Below are positions 10,502 through 18,642 of a stretch of DNA of 64,000 nt, piece after piece. Source of the DNA: Pseudoduganella lutea (lineage in GTDB: Bacteria > Pseudomonadota > Gammaproteobacteria > Burkholderiales > Burkholderiaceae_D); the NCBI RefSeq assembly GCF_004209755.1, contig NZ_CP035913.1, forward strand, positions 3,782,001 through 3,846,000. The letters run 5' to 3'. Positions within the stretch are counted from its first letter, which is position 1; each line of letters starts with the position of its first letter. The notes beneath the pieces were generated by a model, which worked only from the letters and a program-made list of their open reading frames with translations, searched no databases and was not told where the DNA came from. The position numbers and the translations under genes were made by a program.

Positions 10502-11692
10502 ATGATTCGCTCATCCATCACAACGGCCGCGCTGGCGCTGGTATTGACCGGCGCCGCGGCCGCCGAGGGCCGCACCGGGACCCACCAGGGTATCCTCGTG
10601 CGGCCCTTCGGCGCCCTGGCCTCCGGCCAGGCCATCGAACAGGTCACGCTGACGAACGAGCGCGGCATGACGCTGTCCTACATCGACTATGGGGCGACGA
10701 TCACCGGCGCCACCGTGGCGGACCGCGCCGGCCGGCGTGCCAACGTGATCCTCGACCAGCCCGACCTGGCCACCTACGAGCGCTCGAAAACCAAGCATGC
10801 CGCCGTCATCGGCCGCTATGCCGGCCGTATCGCCAACGCGCGCTACACGCTCGACGGCAAGACGGTCGAACTGATTCCGAACGCACGCGGCATGACCATC
10901 CACGGCGGCCCGGACGGCTATGAAAAACGGGTGTGGAAGCGCCGCGATTTCGCCGACCAGGCATCGATCGGTTCCGTCTACACACTGGTCAGTCCGGATG
11001 GCGACCAGCGCTTTCCCGGCACGCTGACGATCGACGTCACATACCGGCTGCAGCGGGCGAGCGACGAATTCTTGATCGAGTACGCGGCGCGCACCGACAA
11101 GCCCACGGTCCTCAATCTCACCAACCACGGCTACTTCAACCTGGCCGGCGCCGGCAGCGGCGGGCTGCAGACGCACCGGTTCTGCATCGCCGCCGAACGC
11201 TACGCGGTCACGGACGACAATCGCCTGCCCACCGGCGAACTGGCACCGGTGGCCGACACGCCGCTGGACCTGCGCCGCCCCACGGATATCACGCCGTTGC
11301 TGGCCAAGCCGGCCGGCACGCTGGCACCGCCCCGTGGCTTCGACCACAGCTACGTGTTCGGCCAGCCGGCCGGCCAGATTGCCCGCGTGGCGGTCATCGA
11401 CGACACGGCCAGCGGCCGGCGCATGGAAGTCTTTACCAGCGAACCGTCGGCGCAGTTCTACACGGGCAATGGCTTCAATGGCACGGAGCGCGGCAGCAGC
11501 GGCCGCCCCTACCAGCAGCACGATGGCTTCGCGTTCGAGACGCAGCACCTGCCGGACAGCCCGAACCAGCCGTCGTTCCCGACCACGGCGCTGTATCCGG
11601 GCCAGCAATTCAAGGCGGTGACGACGTTCCGTTTCTCTGCGGTGCCACCCGGCGCCGCGCCCGCTACCTGCATGCCAGCCACCAGTCCGTGA
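10502..11692 (+). CDS. galM: Secreted aldose 1-epimerase
   Basis: The product is 396 aa with a Sec signal peptide (hydrophobic stretch to about residue 20, AAAAEGRT), so it should act in the periplasm. Family markers are NTRF-equivalent region IGRYAGRIANARYTLDG, then NLTNHGYFNLAG containing the catalytic His, FDHSYVFG, and the C-terminal SEPSAQFYTGNGFNG with QTHLPD-like ETQHLPDSPNQPSFPTT. Aldose 1-epimerases interconvert alpha and beta anomers of aldoses. The gene lies 9 bp behind the MFS transporter, so it may supply the transported anomer of a sugar or uronate. That link is inference; galactose or arabinose is an equally possible substrate. Confidence 0.88.
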   Translation: MIRSSITTAALALVLTGAAAAEGRTGTHQGILVRPFGALASGQAIEQVTLTNERGMTLSYIDYGATITGATVADRAGRRANVILDQPDLATYERSKTKHAAVIGRYAGRIANARYTLDGKTVELIPNARGMTIHGGPDGYEKRVWKRRDFADQASIGSVYTLVSPDGDQRFPGTLTIDVTYRLQRASDEFLIEYAARTDKPTVLNLTNHGYFNLAGAGSGGLQTHRFCIAAERYAVTDDNRLPTGELAPVADTPLDLRRPTDITPLLAKPAGTLAPPRGFDHSYVFGQPAGQIARVAVIDDTASGRRMEVFTSEPSAQFYTGNGFNGTERGSSGRPYQQHDGFAFETQHLPDSPNQPSFPTTALYPGQQFKAVTTFRFSAVPPGAAPATCMPATSP

Positions 11693-11698
11693 AGCAGC

Positions 11699-11750
11699 GG
11701 TGTCTGACATCATTTTCTGGGTGATCTTCCAGAAAATGGTGTCAGATACC
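11699..11750. repeat. Intergenic inverted repeat, GGTGTCTGACA family
   Basis: Two 22-bp arms (11699-11720 and 11729-11750) pair around an 8-nt loop with only two non-identical positions. The arm core GGTGTCTGACATCATTT is shared with the perfect hairpin at 31602-31655, so this is a dispersed repeat family and not a gene-specific terminator (there is no T run). It lies between galM and lacI. Confidence 0.75.
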
Positions 11751-11787
11751 GGTTTTCCTCTGCACACTGCCTGCTATGTAAATTCGG

Positions 11788-11799
11788 TTAAACGTTTTA
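11788..11799. promoter_or_regulatory. LacI-type operator-like site upstream of the lacI-family gene
   Basis: TTAAACGTTTTA is a near-palindrome around a central CG with the AAnCGnTT pattern of LacI-family operators. It lies 75 bp upstream of the LacI-family start. Related cores AAGCGTTTT occur at 12908-12916 and 17020-17028, the latter overlapping the kdgD -35. Confidence 0.4.
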
Positions 11800-11873
11800 C
11801 AAAACCAGCCCCGGCGATTGCCTTCCTGTCGGCGGCCGGGTTAAGATCGCCGGCACCCCTGGCCGATCCGATC

Positions 11874-12866
11874 ATGAAGAAAAACATCCCGACCATCCGC
11901 GACGTGGCGGCCGCCGCTGGCGTCTCGACCGCCACCATCTCCAAGTTCATCAATGGCACGCAGCGTTTCTCGCCGGCCGTGGAAGCGCGCATCGCCGAAG
12001 TGATCGGCCAGATGGGCTACCGTTCGAACCCCTTGGCGCAATCGATGATCACGGGGAAGACAAAAACCGTCGGGCTGTCCGTGCTGGACGTGACCAATCC
12101 CCATTTCACCAGCATCGTCAAGGGCGCGAACCGGGTGGCGCAGGCGCATGGCTACACGGTGCTGCTGGTCGATACGGAAGAAAACCCCGGCCGGGAGCAG
12201 GCGCTGCTCGAGGCGCTGTCACGCCGCGTGGATGGCCTGATCATCTTTTCGCGCATGCCGGATTCAGAGCTGGAATGGCTCGCCGGCCTCGACAAGCCGC
12301 TCGTGTTCTTCGGCCGCCTGCCGCGCATGACGCTGCCCACGGTGGCCAGCGACGATCACCGCGGCGCCTACATGATGACGCGCCACCTCGTTACGCTGGG
12401 CCACAAGCGCTTTGCCTACATGGGGTTTTCCAAGTCGCGGCGCGACGAGGAGCGCATGGGGGGCGTGAAGGAATGCCTGGCCGCGCATGGGCTGGAACTA
12501 ACGGTGTACGACGCCGCGGCCCCGTCGGCGCAGGAAGGCGAGCGCCTGTGTTCCGAGATGATGCTGGGTGCCGGGCATCCGGATGCGCTGGTGTGCTACA
12601 ACGACCTGATGGCGCTCGGCTTCATGAAGGCTGCGCAGTCGCTGGGCTTCCGGATTCCTGCCGACATCTCGGTGGCCGGCGTCGACAACATCGTGTACGG
12701 CAACTATACTTCGCCGCCGCTGACGACGGTCGACCTGCACAGCGAGCGGATGGGCGTGGCGGCAATGGAGAAGCTGCTCGACACGATTGCCGGCCGGCCC
12801 ACGGAACCATTCACGCTGATCGAGCCGCAACTGATCCTGCGCGGTTCCACCGCGAATCGCAACTGA
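11874..12866 (+). CDS. LacI-family transcriptional regulator
   Basis: The protein is 330 aa from MKKNIPTIRDVAAAAGVS. Residues 5-52 form the LacI helix-turn-helix with the hinge helix (NPLAQSMITGKTKTVGLSV), and residues 65-325 a periplasmic-binding-protein-like effector domain (VLDVTNPHFTSIVKG, FFGRLPR, VCYNDLMALGFM, SVAGVDNI). It is a one-component sugar-responsive repressor or activator. It sits between the transporter/epimerase pair and the uronate catabolic genes, so a sugar acid or its breakdown product is a likely effector. LacI-type sites upstream of its own gene and at the kdgD promoter suggest autoregulation and control of the pathway; this is inferred. Confidence 0.9.
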   Translation: MKKNIPTIRDVAAAAGVSTATISKFINGTQRFSPAVEARIAEVIGQMGYRSNPLAQSMITGKTKTVGLSVLDVTNPHFTSIVKGANRVAQAHGYTVLLVDTEENPGREQALLEALSRRVDGLIIFSRMPDSELEWLAGLDKPLVFFGRLPRMTLPTVASDDHRGAYMMTRHLVTLGHKRFAYMGFSKSRRDEERMGGVKECLAAHGLELTVYDAAAPSAQEGERLCSEMMLGAGHPDALVCYNDLMALGFMKAAQSLGFRIPADISVAGVDNIVYGNYTSPPLTTVDLHSERMGVAAMEKLLDTIAGRPTEPFTLIEPQLILRGSTANRN

Positions 12867-12993
12867 GCGCGGCGGCGCCTGCCGCATTGCGCCGTTCGGG
12901 TTAAAGTAAGCGTTTTCTACGGTATATCGCCGGGCTGATGTACCCCGGCGGAGAACCGATTACGATGGCATACCTGACCAGAAAACCCGCGAC

Positions 12994-13377
12994 ATGCCCC
13001 ACCTGAGAATTGAATACACCGGCAACCTCGACGGCCACGTCGACATGCAGGCGCTGTGCAACGTGCTATGCCGTACCCTGACGCAGTTCCAGGACGACAC
13101 GGGCAACTCCGTCTTCCCGCTGACCGGCACGCGCGTGCTGGCCTACCCGGCGCCCTATGCCGCGGTGGCCGACGGCGCCGCGGACCGCGCCTTTGTCTAC
13201 CTGCTGCTGCGCATTGCCCCCGGCCGGCCGCCAGCATTGCTGGACGCGGTCGGCAAGGCGCTGCTGGCCCAGCTCGACTGCACACTGGCGCCCGTCACCG
13301 CACTGCGCTCGATCCGCGCCACCTTGCAGTTCGACGAAGGGCGGCCTGTCTACGAAGGCAAATGGGCGTCGGCCTAG
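12994..13377 (+). CDS. 5-carboxymethyl-2-hydroxymuconate isomerase (CHMI) family protein
   Basis: The product is 127 aa, MPHLRIEYTGNLDG. The proline after the initiator methionine is the catalytic N-terminal base of this tautomerase-superfamily family, and the fold pattern (IEYTGN..., YLLLRIAPGR, LRSIRATLQFDEG) fits. The classical enzyme isomerises a homoprotocatechuate intermediate in the cytoplasm, but no other homoprotocatechuate gene is here, and stand-alone CHMI-like proteins often have unknown substrates. A LacI-type site-like sequence lies 80 bp upstream, near 12906-12917. Confidence 0.75.
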   Translation: MPHLRIEYTGNLDGHVDMQALCNVLCRTLTQFQDDTGNSVFPLTGTRVLAYPAPYAAVADGAADRAFVYLLLRIAPGRPPALLDAVGKALLAQLDCTLAPVTALRSIRATLQFDEGRPVYEGKWASA

Positions 13378-13400
13378 CGCCCGCCTCGCCACTACACTCG

Positions 13401-13511
13401 AGCCCGTGTCTACCATGGGGTCAACCCCGATTTCGGACACGAACTCGTCCGTAAAAAAGCTGAGCCCGTGTCCACTTTGAGGGTTGACCCCAAGGTGGAC
13501 ACGGGCTCAGC
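13401..13511. repeat. Compound inverted repeat between convergent genes
   Basis: Arms CTGAGCCCGTGTCCAC (13461-13476) and its exact complement (13496-13511) frame a 19-nt centre holding GGGTTGACCCC. A further copy of the unit, GAGCCCGTGTCTACC then GGGGTCAACCCC, lies at 13401-13429 in the opposite sense to the 13482-13509 part with about two mismatches. It lies between convergent genes and could act as a bidirectional stop, but it looks more like a mobile intergenic repeat. Confidence 0.7.
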
Positions 13512-13536
13512 CGTGATTCCGGTATGACGATTTACA

Positions 13537-14421
13537 TCAGAACGCGCACGTAGCGTCCGCCAACCCTTGCACACCCGGGTTCAGCAGGATGACACTGCCG
13601 CCCCATTCGGCATCTTCCGGTTTGCCGGAAACGATCGAAGTCACGATCATTGTCCGTAAATCAGCGCCGCCGAACGTGCACATGGACGGTTTCGCGAACG
13701 GCACGTCGATGCGGCGGTCCAATTTGCCCGAAGGCGTGAAGCGGAGCAGGGCGCCGGCGTCGTTGGCGCAGATCCAGTAGCAGCCATCGGCATCGACCAC
13801 GGCGCCATCGGGACGGCCCACGTGGTCGGCAAGGTTCGCGAACACGCGGCGGTTCGACGGCGTGCCCGTTGCGATGTCGTAATCGAAGGCCCAGATCAGG
13901 CGGCTCTTCGGGTGCGAATCGGACAGGTACATCGTCTTGCCGTCGGGCGACCACGACAGGCCGTTCTGCGTCAGCAGGCCGGACACCACGGGTTGCGACA
14001 GGCCGTTGCCATCGTAGCGGTACAGCTGCCCGATGTCCTTTGCGGCAGCCATGTCCATGAACATGGTGCCGCTCCAGAAGCGGCCCTGGCGGTCGGTGCG
14101 GCCATCGTTGAAGCGCATGCCGGCACCGAGGTCGGCGGGCTTGCCCAGCAAGGTGGTGGCCACGGTGCCGTTGTCGAACAGGTCCACGTCGTAAATGCCC
14201 GTTTCCATGCCCGCGATCAGGCCGCCACGGGCACGGGGTGCCACGCAGCCGGCCATCTCGGGCAGGTCCCACGAGCGCGCCTTGCCGGCGGCAGCGAGCC
14301 GCCAGACGCGCTTCGCGGGAATGTCGACCCAGTACCACGCCCGGGCAGCGGCATCCCACGCCGGGCTTTCGCCCGTCGCGCAATGCACGCCGTCGATACG
14401 TTCGATCGACGGGTTCGCCAT
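13537..14421 (-). CDS. SMP-30/gluconolactonase-family sugar lactonase
   Basis: The protein is 294 aa, a six-bladed propeller of the SMP-30/LRE family. Metal ligand motifs are visible: Glu in GESPAWDAAARAWYWVDI (near residue 18), GAGMRFNDGRTDRQGRFWSG, ENGLSWS-like QNGLSWSPDGKTMYLSDS and GRPDGAVVDADGCYW. Members hydrolyse aldono- or aldaro-lactones in the cytoplasm. Its ATG overlaps the stop of the aldehyde dehydrogenase gene by one base (TAATG), so the genes are coupled. In the oxidative uronate route it would open galactaro- or glucaro-lactone made by uronate dehydrogenase. L-arabinonolactonase is the main alternative. Confidence 0.85.
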   Translation of the reverse strand: MANPSIERIDGVHCATGESPAWDAAARAWYWVDIPAKRVWRLAAAGKARSWDLPEMAGCVAPRARGGLIAGMETGIYDVDLFDNGTVATTLLGKPADLGAGMRFNDGRTDRQGRFWSGTMFMDMAAAKDIGQLYRYDGNGLSQPVVSGLLTQNGLSWSPDGKTMYLSDSHPKSRLIWAFDYDIATGTPSNRRVFANLADHVGRPDGAVVDADGCYWICANDAGALLRFTPSGKLDRRIDVPFAKPSMCTFGGADLRTMIVTSIVSGKPEDAEWGGSVILLNPGVQGLADATCAF

Positions 14422-16001
14422 TACTTCAGCACCAGCTCGCCGTCGACGACGCGCGGGATGCCCAGCGAATTGGCGCTGTCCAGCGCGGCCGGCAGCAGCT
14501 CGGCCGGCACGTCCTGGTACGAGACCGGGCGCAGGAAGCGGTCGATCGCCGAAGCGCCCACCGAGGTGGAGCGGCTGTCCGACGTGGACGGGAACGGGCC
14601 GCCGTGCACCATGGCGTGCGACACTTCCACGCCGGTGCCAAAGCCGTTGAACAGGATGCGGCCGGCCTTGCGTTCCAGCGTCGGCAGCAGCTTGCGGGCG
14701 ACAGCGATGTCGTCGCCAGTCGCGTGCACGGCGGCGGTCAGCTGACCTTCGACGTGTTCTGCTACCGCTACCAGTTCAGCTTCGTCCTTGGCGCGGATCA
14801 GCAGCGACGTCGGGCCAAAGATCTCGCCTTCCAGTTCCGGCTTGGCCAGGAAATGCTCGCCCGAGGTTTCGTACAGTGCAGCCACTGCGCCGCACGGCAC
14901 TTCGCTCGTCTTGCCCTGGCCAACCAGGCTCACGCCTTCGATACCGGCCAGTTGCGCCACGCCCTTGTTATAGGCGGAGTGGATGCCCGGGGTCAGCATC
15001 GTGGCGGCGCCTTTTGCTGCCAGCGCGACTTTCACGCCTTCCAGGAACTTGTCCAGTGCCGGCGAATCGAGCGCGATCAGCAGGCCCGGGTTCGTGCAGA
15101 ACTGGCCGGCGCCCAGCGTCAGCGAATCGGCGAATTGCTGCGGCAGCTTTTCGTTGGCAGCCAGTGCGCCCGGCAGGATGAACACCGGGTTGATCGAGCT
15201 CATTTCCGCATACACGGGGATCGGCTCTTCACGGGCAGCGGCCGTCTTCATCAGCGACACGCCACCTGCGCGGGAACCGGTGAAGCCCACGGCCTTGATG
15301 GCTGGGTGCGCTACCAGATTCTGGCCGATGGTCTGGCCGGAACCGATCAACATCGAGAACACGCCTTCCGGCATGTCGCACTCGATCGCCGCCTGCTGTA
15401 CAGCCTTGCCGACCAGCTCGGAGGTGCCGAGGTGGGCCGAGTGGGCTTTCACGATGACCGGGCAACCCGCCGCCAGCGCCGAAGCGGTGTCGCCACCGGC
15501 CACGGAGAAGGCCAGCGGGAAGTTGCTGGCGCCGAACACGGCAACCGGGCCCAGGCCGATCTTGCGCAGGCGGATGTCCGGGCGCGGTGCCGGTGCACGG
15601 TCCGGCAGCGCGGAGTCCAGCGTGGCGGTCAGGTAGCGGCCGTCACGCACGACCTTGGCGAACAGGCGCAGCTGATTGCAGGTGCGGCCACGCTCGCCTT
15701 CCAGGCGGGCCTGCGGCAGACCCGTTTCCTGCATCGCACGTTCGACCAGGGTCGAGCCCAGGTCCATGATGCGGTCGGCGATCGTTTCCAGGAACTTGGC
15801 ACGCTGTTCCGGCGTCGTTTCGCGGTAGCGATCGAACGCCTCGTCCGCCAGCTTGCAGGCCAGGTCCAGCTCGGCCTGGGAAGCCAGGCCGAAAGCCGGT
15901 TCGATCTGCTCGTTGCGAGACGGATCGATGGCCTTGACGGAGCCTTCCTTGCCGCTCACGACGGAACGGCCAATGATCATTTCACCTTTAATCTGCTGCA
16001 T
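14421..16001 (-). CDS. Alpha-ketoglutaric semialdehyde dehydrogenase (aldehyde dehydrogenase, NADP-type)
   Basis: The protein is 526 aa, longer than generic ALDHs and matching the KGSALDH subgroup. Features are [38 protein letters not shown] for cofactor binding, GFTGSRAGG, and the catalytic Cys in [11 protein letters not shown] near residue 300, with Glu in [19 protein letters not shown] oxidises 2,5-dioxopentanoate to 2-oxoglutarate, the last step of the non-phosphorylating uronate, arabinose and xylose routes. It lies 11 bp downstream of kdgD, whose product is exactly this semialdehyde. It is followed by the lactonase with one-base overlap. Confidence 0.9.
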   Translation of the reverse strand: MQQIKGEMIIGRSVVSGKEGSVKAIDPSRNEQIEPAFGLASQAELDLACKLADEAFDRYRETTPEQRAKFLETIADRIMDLGSTLVERAMQETGLPQARLEGERGRTCNQLRLFAKVVRDGRYLTATLDSALPDRAPAPRPDIRLRKIGLGPVAVFGASNFPLAFSVAGGDTASALAAGCPVIVKAHSAHLGTSELVGKAVQQAAIECDMPEGVFSMLIGSGQTIGQNLVAHPAIKAVGFTGSRAGGVSLMKTAAAREEPIPVYAEMSSINPVFILPGALAANEKLPQQFADSLTLGAGQFCTNPGLLIALDSPALDKFLEGVKVALAAKGAATMLTPGIHSAYNKGVAQLAGIEGVSLVGQGKTSEVPCGAVAALYETSGEHFLAKPELEGEIFGPTSLLIRAKDEAELVAVAEHVEGQLTAAVHATGDDIAVARKLLPTLERKAGRILFNGFGTGVEVSHAMVHGGPFPSTSDSRSTSVGASAIDRFLRPVSYQDVPAELLPAALDSANSLGIPRVVDGELVLK

Positions 16002-16012
16002 GTGTTCTCCTT

Positions 16013-16924
16013 TTACTGCGGGCCTTGTGCTCGCATCAGTTTTTCCAGCATCGCGAATTCTTCTTCGTTCAGGTCGGTCAGCGGTGCGCGCACCGGACCA
16101 GCGTCGTAGCCTGCAATCTTCGCGCCGGCCTTGACGATCGACACGGCGTAACCGGCCTTGCGGTTGCGGATGGCCAGGTACGGCAGGAAGAATTCGTCGA
16201 TCAGACGGTTCTGGGTCTCGCGGTCGTCGTTGGCGACAGCGTGATAGAAGTCCATCGCCAGCTTCGGCATGAAGTTGAAGACAGCCGACGAGTATACAGG
16301 GACTCCGAGGGCTTTGTACGCGGCGGCATAAATCTCCGCCGTCGGCAGGCCGCCCAGGTAGCTGAAGCGGTCGCCCAGGCGGCGCCAGATCGACATCATC
16401 AGTTCGATGTCGCCGATGCCGTCCTTGAAGCCGATCAGGTTGGGGTTGCGGTCGGCCAGCTTTTCCAGCGAGTCGGCCGTCAGGCGGCAGGCGCCACGGT
16501 TGTACACGACCACGCCGAAATCGACGGATTTGCAGACTTCTTCCACGTGGCGCACCAGGCCATCCTGGCTCGCTTCGGTCAGGTAGTGCGGCAGCAGCAG
16601 GATGCCTTGCGCGCCGATCTTTTCCGCTTCCTGGGCGTAAGCGATGGCTTGACGGGTCGGGCCGCCGGCGCCGGCCAGGATCGGCACCACGCCGCGGCAG
16701 GTGTCGACGGCGGTCTTGATCACGTCGCCGTATTCGTTGGGAGTCAGCGAGAAGAACTCACCCGTGCCGCCAGCCGCGAACAGGGCCGAGGCGCCGTACG
16801 GCGCCAGCCATTCCAGGCGCTTCGCGTACGTGTCGGCGCGGAAGTTGCCTTCCTGGTCGAAGTCGGTTACCGGGAACGACAGCAGGCCATGGTTCAGGAT
16901 TTTTTGGAGTTCTAACGGTTGCAT
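16013..16924 (-). CDS. kdgD: 5-dehydro-4-deoxyglucarate dehydratase
   Basis: The protein is 303 aa from [10 protein letters not shown], the usual KdgD length; a longer in-frame extension to 17125 runs through repeat DNA and is rejected. It belongs to the DHDPS/NAL class I aldolase superfamily: [10 protein letters not shown] phosphate-like loop near residue 48, Tyr in [11 protein letters not shown], and the Schiff-base Lys in [10 protein letters not shown] near residue 185. The enzyme decarboxylates and dehydrates 5-keto-4-deoxyglucarate to alpha-ketoglutaric semialdehyde. It is the first gene of the kdgD-KGSALDH-lactonase operon, whose promoter carries the GntR-type operator at 16983-17002. 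Confidence 0.93.
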   Translation of the reverse strand: MQPLELQKILNHGLLSFPVTDFDQEGNFRADTYAKRLEWLAPYGASALFAAGGTGEFFSLTPNEYGDVIKTAVDTCRGVVPILAGAGGPTRQAIAYAQEAEKIGAQGILLLPHYLTEASQDGLVRHVEEVCKSVDFGVVVYNRGACRLTADSLEKLADRNPNLIGFKDGIGDIELMMSIWRRLGDRFSYLGGLPTAEIYAAAYKALGVPVYSSAVFNFMPKLAMDFYHAVANDDRETQNRLIDEFFLPYLAIRNRKAGYAVSIVKAGAKIAGYDAGPVRAPLTDLNEEEFAMLEKLMRAQGPQ

Positions 16925-16982
16925 GTGTGTCTCGCTTCTCAAGAAATGAACAACGGATAAAGGGTTGTGATGGCTCGCCATC

Positions 16983-17028
16983 GTTGTATGACATCGTACA
17001 ACTATATCGGAAGCAGGGCAAGCGTTTT
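16983..17028 (-). promoter_or_regulatory. kdgD promoter with GntR-type operator and LacI-type site
   Basis: On the minus strand TTGCCC (17016-17021), 17 bp, then TACGAT (16993-16998) form the promoter. The 20-bp dyad GTTGTATGACATCGTACAAC (16983-17002) overlaps the -10 in the same way as at 8989-9008. A LacI-type core AAGCGTTTT at 17020-17028 abuts the -35, so two regulators may meet here. Confidence 0.65.
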
Positions 17029-17047
17029 GGTGCGTCGATTGTTGCTC

Positions 17048-17190
17048 CAAAAATGGGGGCATAGCCGGGATTTCAAGGAGCATCGCTCCTTGCCGGCGTA
17101 GCGATGCTGGCTTGCAAGCCAACATTCCTTCCGTACCCTATTTTCCAAGCAATGTTTCCTGAAAAATGGGGACGTACCCCATTTTCCCGG
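17048..17190. repeat. Cluster of short palindromic intergenic repeats (AAAATGGGG family)
   Basis: Between kdgD and the GntR gene lie a 9-bp inverted repeat AAAATGGGG-acgta-CCCCATTTT (about 17164-17186), related degenerate pieces near 17048-17072 and 17136-17152, and the perfect palindrome TGGCTTGCAAGCCA (17108-17121). There is no coding potential. This is REP-like DNA; no terminator T run is present. Confidence 0.6.
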
Positions 17191-17195
17191 CAACT

Positions 17196-17930
17196 TCAGC
17201 TGCCAGCGCTTTCTTCCTGCGCCTTGCGCAGCCGTTCGCGGCTGTTGGAGAGGTGGGTGCGCATCGCGGCACGGGCGCCTTCCGGGTCGCGGCGTTCGAT
17301 GGCGTGGAAGATGTCTTCGTGTTCGCGGTTCACGCGCTGCAGGTAGGCCGATGGTTCGTCATGCGACAGCTGTGCGGAATTGAGGCGCGCGCGCGGGATG
17401 ATCGTGGTGCCCAGGTGCGTGAGGATATCGACGAAATAGCGGTTGCCGGTGGCTTGCGCGATCAGCATGTGGAACTGCATGTCCGCCTCGATCGAGCCGC
17501 CCTGCAGGATGCGCTGCAGCGCTTCGCCCATGTCCTGCACCTGCTGGTCGGTGCGGCGCGCCGCAGCCAGCCATGCGGATTCCGTTTCCAGGCTGATCCG
17601 CAATTCGAGGATCGCCAGCACGTCTTCGATCGTGCGGATCGTATCCGGCGAAATCAGCAGCGCCGGCGCCGGCGGTTCCAGCACGAAGGTGCCGATGCCA
17701 TGCCGCGTTTCCACCAGGCCGGCGGCCTGCAGGTGCGAGATCGCCTCGCGCACCACCGTGCGGCTCACGCCGTGCAGTTCCATGATCACCGATTCGGTCG
17801 GCAATTTTTCGCCCGGCTTCAACACGCCTTCCCGGATGCTCGCACCAATGCTTTCCACCACGCCCTGGGCAAGGTTGCGGTGGCGCTTTTTCGGCGCGGC
17901 GGGAGTGGTGGTGGTAGCGGTCATGCGCAT
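17196..17930 (-). CDS. GntR-family regulator, FadR/FCD subfamily
   Basis: The protein is 244 aa; ATG 17930 is chosen because GAGG lies about 7 bases upstream. Residues 15-80 form the winged helix (VVESIGASIREGVLKPGEKLPTES, GVSRTVVREAISHLQAAGLVETRHGIGTFV). Residues 95-235 form the all-helical FCD effector domain with metal-ligand style residues (DMQFHMLIAQATGNRYF, HEDIFHAIERRDPEGARAAMRTHL). FCD regulators of uronate and aldarate genes bind TTGTA...TACAA dyads, and three such dyads occur in front of this gene, kdgD and the MFS transporter. It is very likely the local repressor; the effector is unknown. Confidence 0.9.
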   Translation of the reverse strand: MRMTATTTTPAAPKKRHRNLAQGVVESIGASIREGVLKPGEKLPTESVIMELHGVSRTVVREAISHLQAAGLVETRHGIGTFVLEPPAPALLISPDTIRTIEDVLAILELRISLETESAWLAAARRTDQQVQDMGEALQRILQGGSIEADMQFHMLIAQATGNRYFVDILTHLGTTIIPRARLNSAQLSHDEPSAYLQRVNREHEDIFHAIERRDPEGARAAMRTHLSNSRERLRKAQEESAGS

Positions 17931-17982
17931 GGGTATCCTCGAGAAGTGCCGATTATACCAGCACGCCACCCACGCCCATCCG

Positions 17983-18003
17983 GTTGTATGATGACTTTAC
18001 AAC
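17983..18003 (-). promoter_or_regulatory. GntR-type operator upstream of the GntR gene
   Basis: GTTGTA...TACAAC arms lie at 17983-17988 and 17998-18003, 52 bp upstream of the regulator start. The arms are the same as in the other two sites, but the spacer is one base longer (9 against 8). This suggests autoregulation, probably with weaker binding. Confidence 0.5.
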
Positions 18004-18103
18004 TTATCGCCAATTGTCGCGAAATTGTCTTTTAGATACGGCAAGCGGGCACATGCGCAAAAAGCGGTGATACGCTGGAATACTCGACTATCCGGAGGAT
18101 TCC

Positions 18104-18337
18104 ATGAGATATGCCATCTTGTCCGCTGCCGTGCTGTTGACTGCATGTGCCGCTCCCGCTCCCGGCGACCAGGTCAACACGTTCAGCGAAGACGACAGCT
18201 ACGTGCCCACTGGCAGCAATATTCCGCGCAAGAAGGTGGACAAGGACGGCAAGACCCTCGTCCTGTCGCGCGACGATGCCGGCAAGATGCTCCACGATGC
18301 CCAGTCGATGAACAATGCGATGGGCAGTAACCGGTGA
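18104..18337 (+). CDS. Small lipoprotein, tandem paralogue 1
   Basis: The product is 77 aa with a short signal peptide and lipobox LTAC, so the mature protein starts at Cys about 15. The mature part holds YVPTGSNIPRKKVDKDGK and LSRDDAGKML. The ATG has GGAGG about ten bases upstream. The next gene encodes a clear paralogue and overlaps its stop by 4 bp. Function is not recognised; both are predicted to sit in the cell envelope. Confidence 0.75.
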   Translation: MRYAILSAAVLLTACAAPAPGDQVNTFSEDDSYVPTGSNIPRKKVDKDGKTLVLSRDDAGKMLHDAQSMNNAMGSNR

Positions 18338-18561
18338 AAACCGCCTGCCTTGCGGCTGCTCTCCTGTTGTCCGCTTGCGCCGCGCGCGGGCCGGCCGGCG
18401 AGGAGCCCGTGTTCGAGGATGCCTACACGCCGACCGGCAGCCTCATCCCTCGCAAGAACGCCGACCGCGACGGCAAACGCGTGATCCTGTCGAAAGAGAA
18501 CGCGCAGAAAGCCGTCGAGGAAGTGCAGCGGCTCGGTGGCGGAACGGTGATGCCGCATTAG
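18334..18561 (+). CDS. Small lipoprotein, tandem paralogue 2
   Basis: The product is 75 aa, starting at GTG that overlaps the previous stop (GTGA). The lipobox is LSAC, with Cys near residue 15. The mature part repeats the block of the first paralogue: YTPTGSLIPRKNADRDGK and LSKENAQKAVEEV. The conserved core is Y-x-PTGS-x-IPRK followed by D-x-DGK-x3-LS. The pair looks like a local duplication that diverged. Function is unknown. Confidence 0.72.
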   Translation: MKTACLAAALLLSACAARGPAGEEPVFEDAYTPTGSLIPRKNADRDGKRVILSKENAQKAVEEVQRLGGGTVMPH

Positions 18562-18603
18562 CCAGCGTTGCCAAAATAACGGCATGCCTTCCCGCTGCTG
18601 ATA

Positions 18604-18623
18604 TACTGTATAAAAACACAGTA
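18604..18623 (+). promoter_or_regulatory. LexA (SOS) box
   Basis: TACTGTATAAAAACACAGTA is a canonical CTGT-N8-ACAG LexA operator with the flanking TA on both sides. It ends 19 bp before the ATG of the small gene at 18643, a position where bound LexA would block transcription. Confidence 0.75.
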
Positions 18624-18642
18624 TATTTTCTGGTGGGCAAGC

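Noticed and set aside
16925..17125. N-terminal extension of KdgD in the same frame
   Set aside because: The extra residues come from the repeat cluster and the kdgD promoter; the normal KdgD length is reached from 16924.
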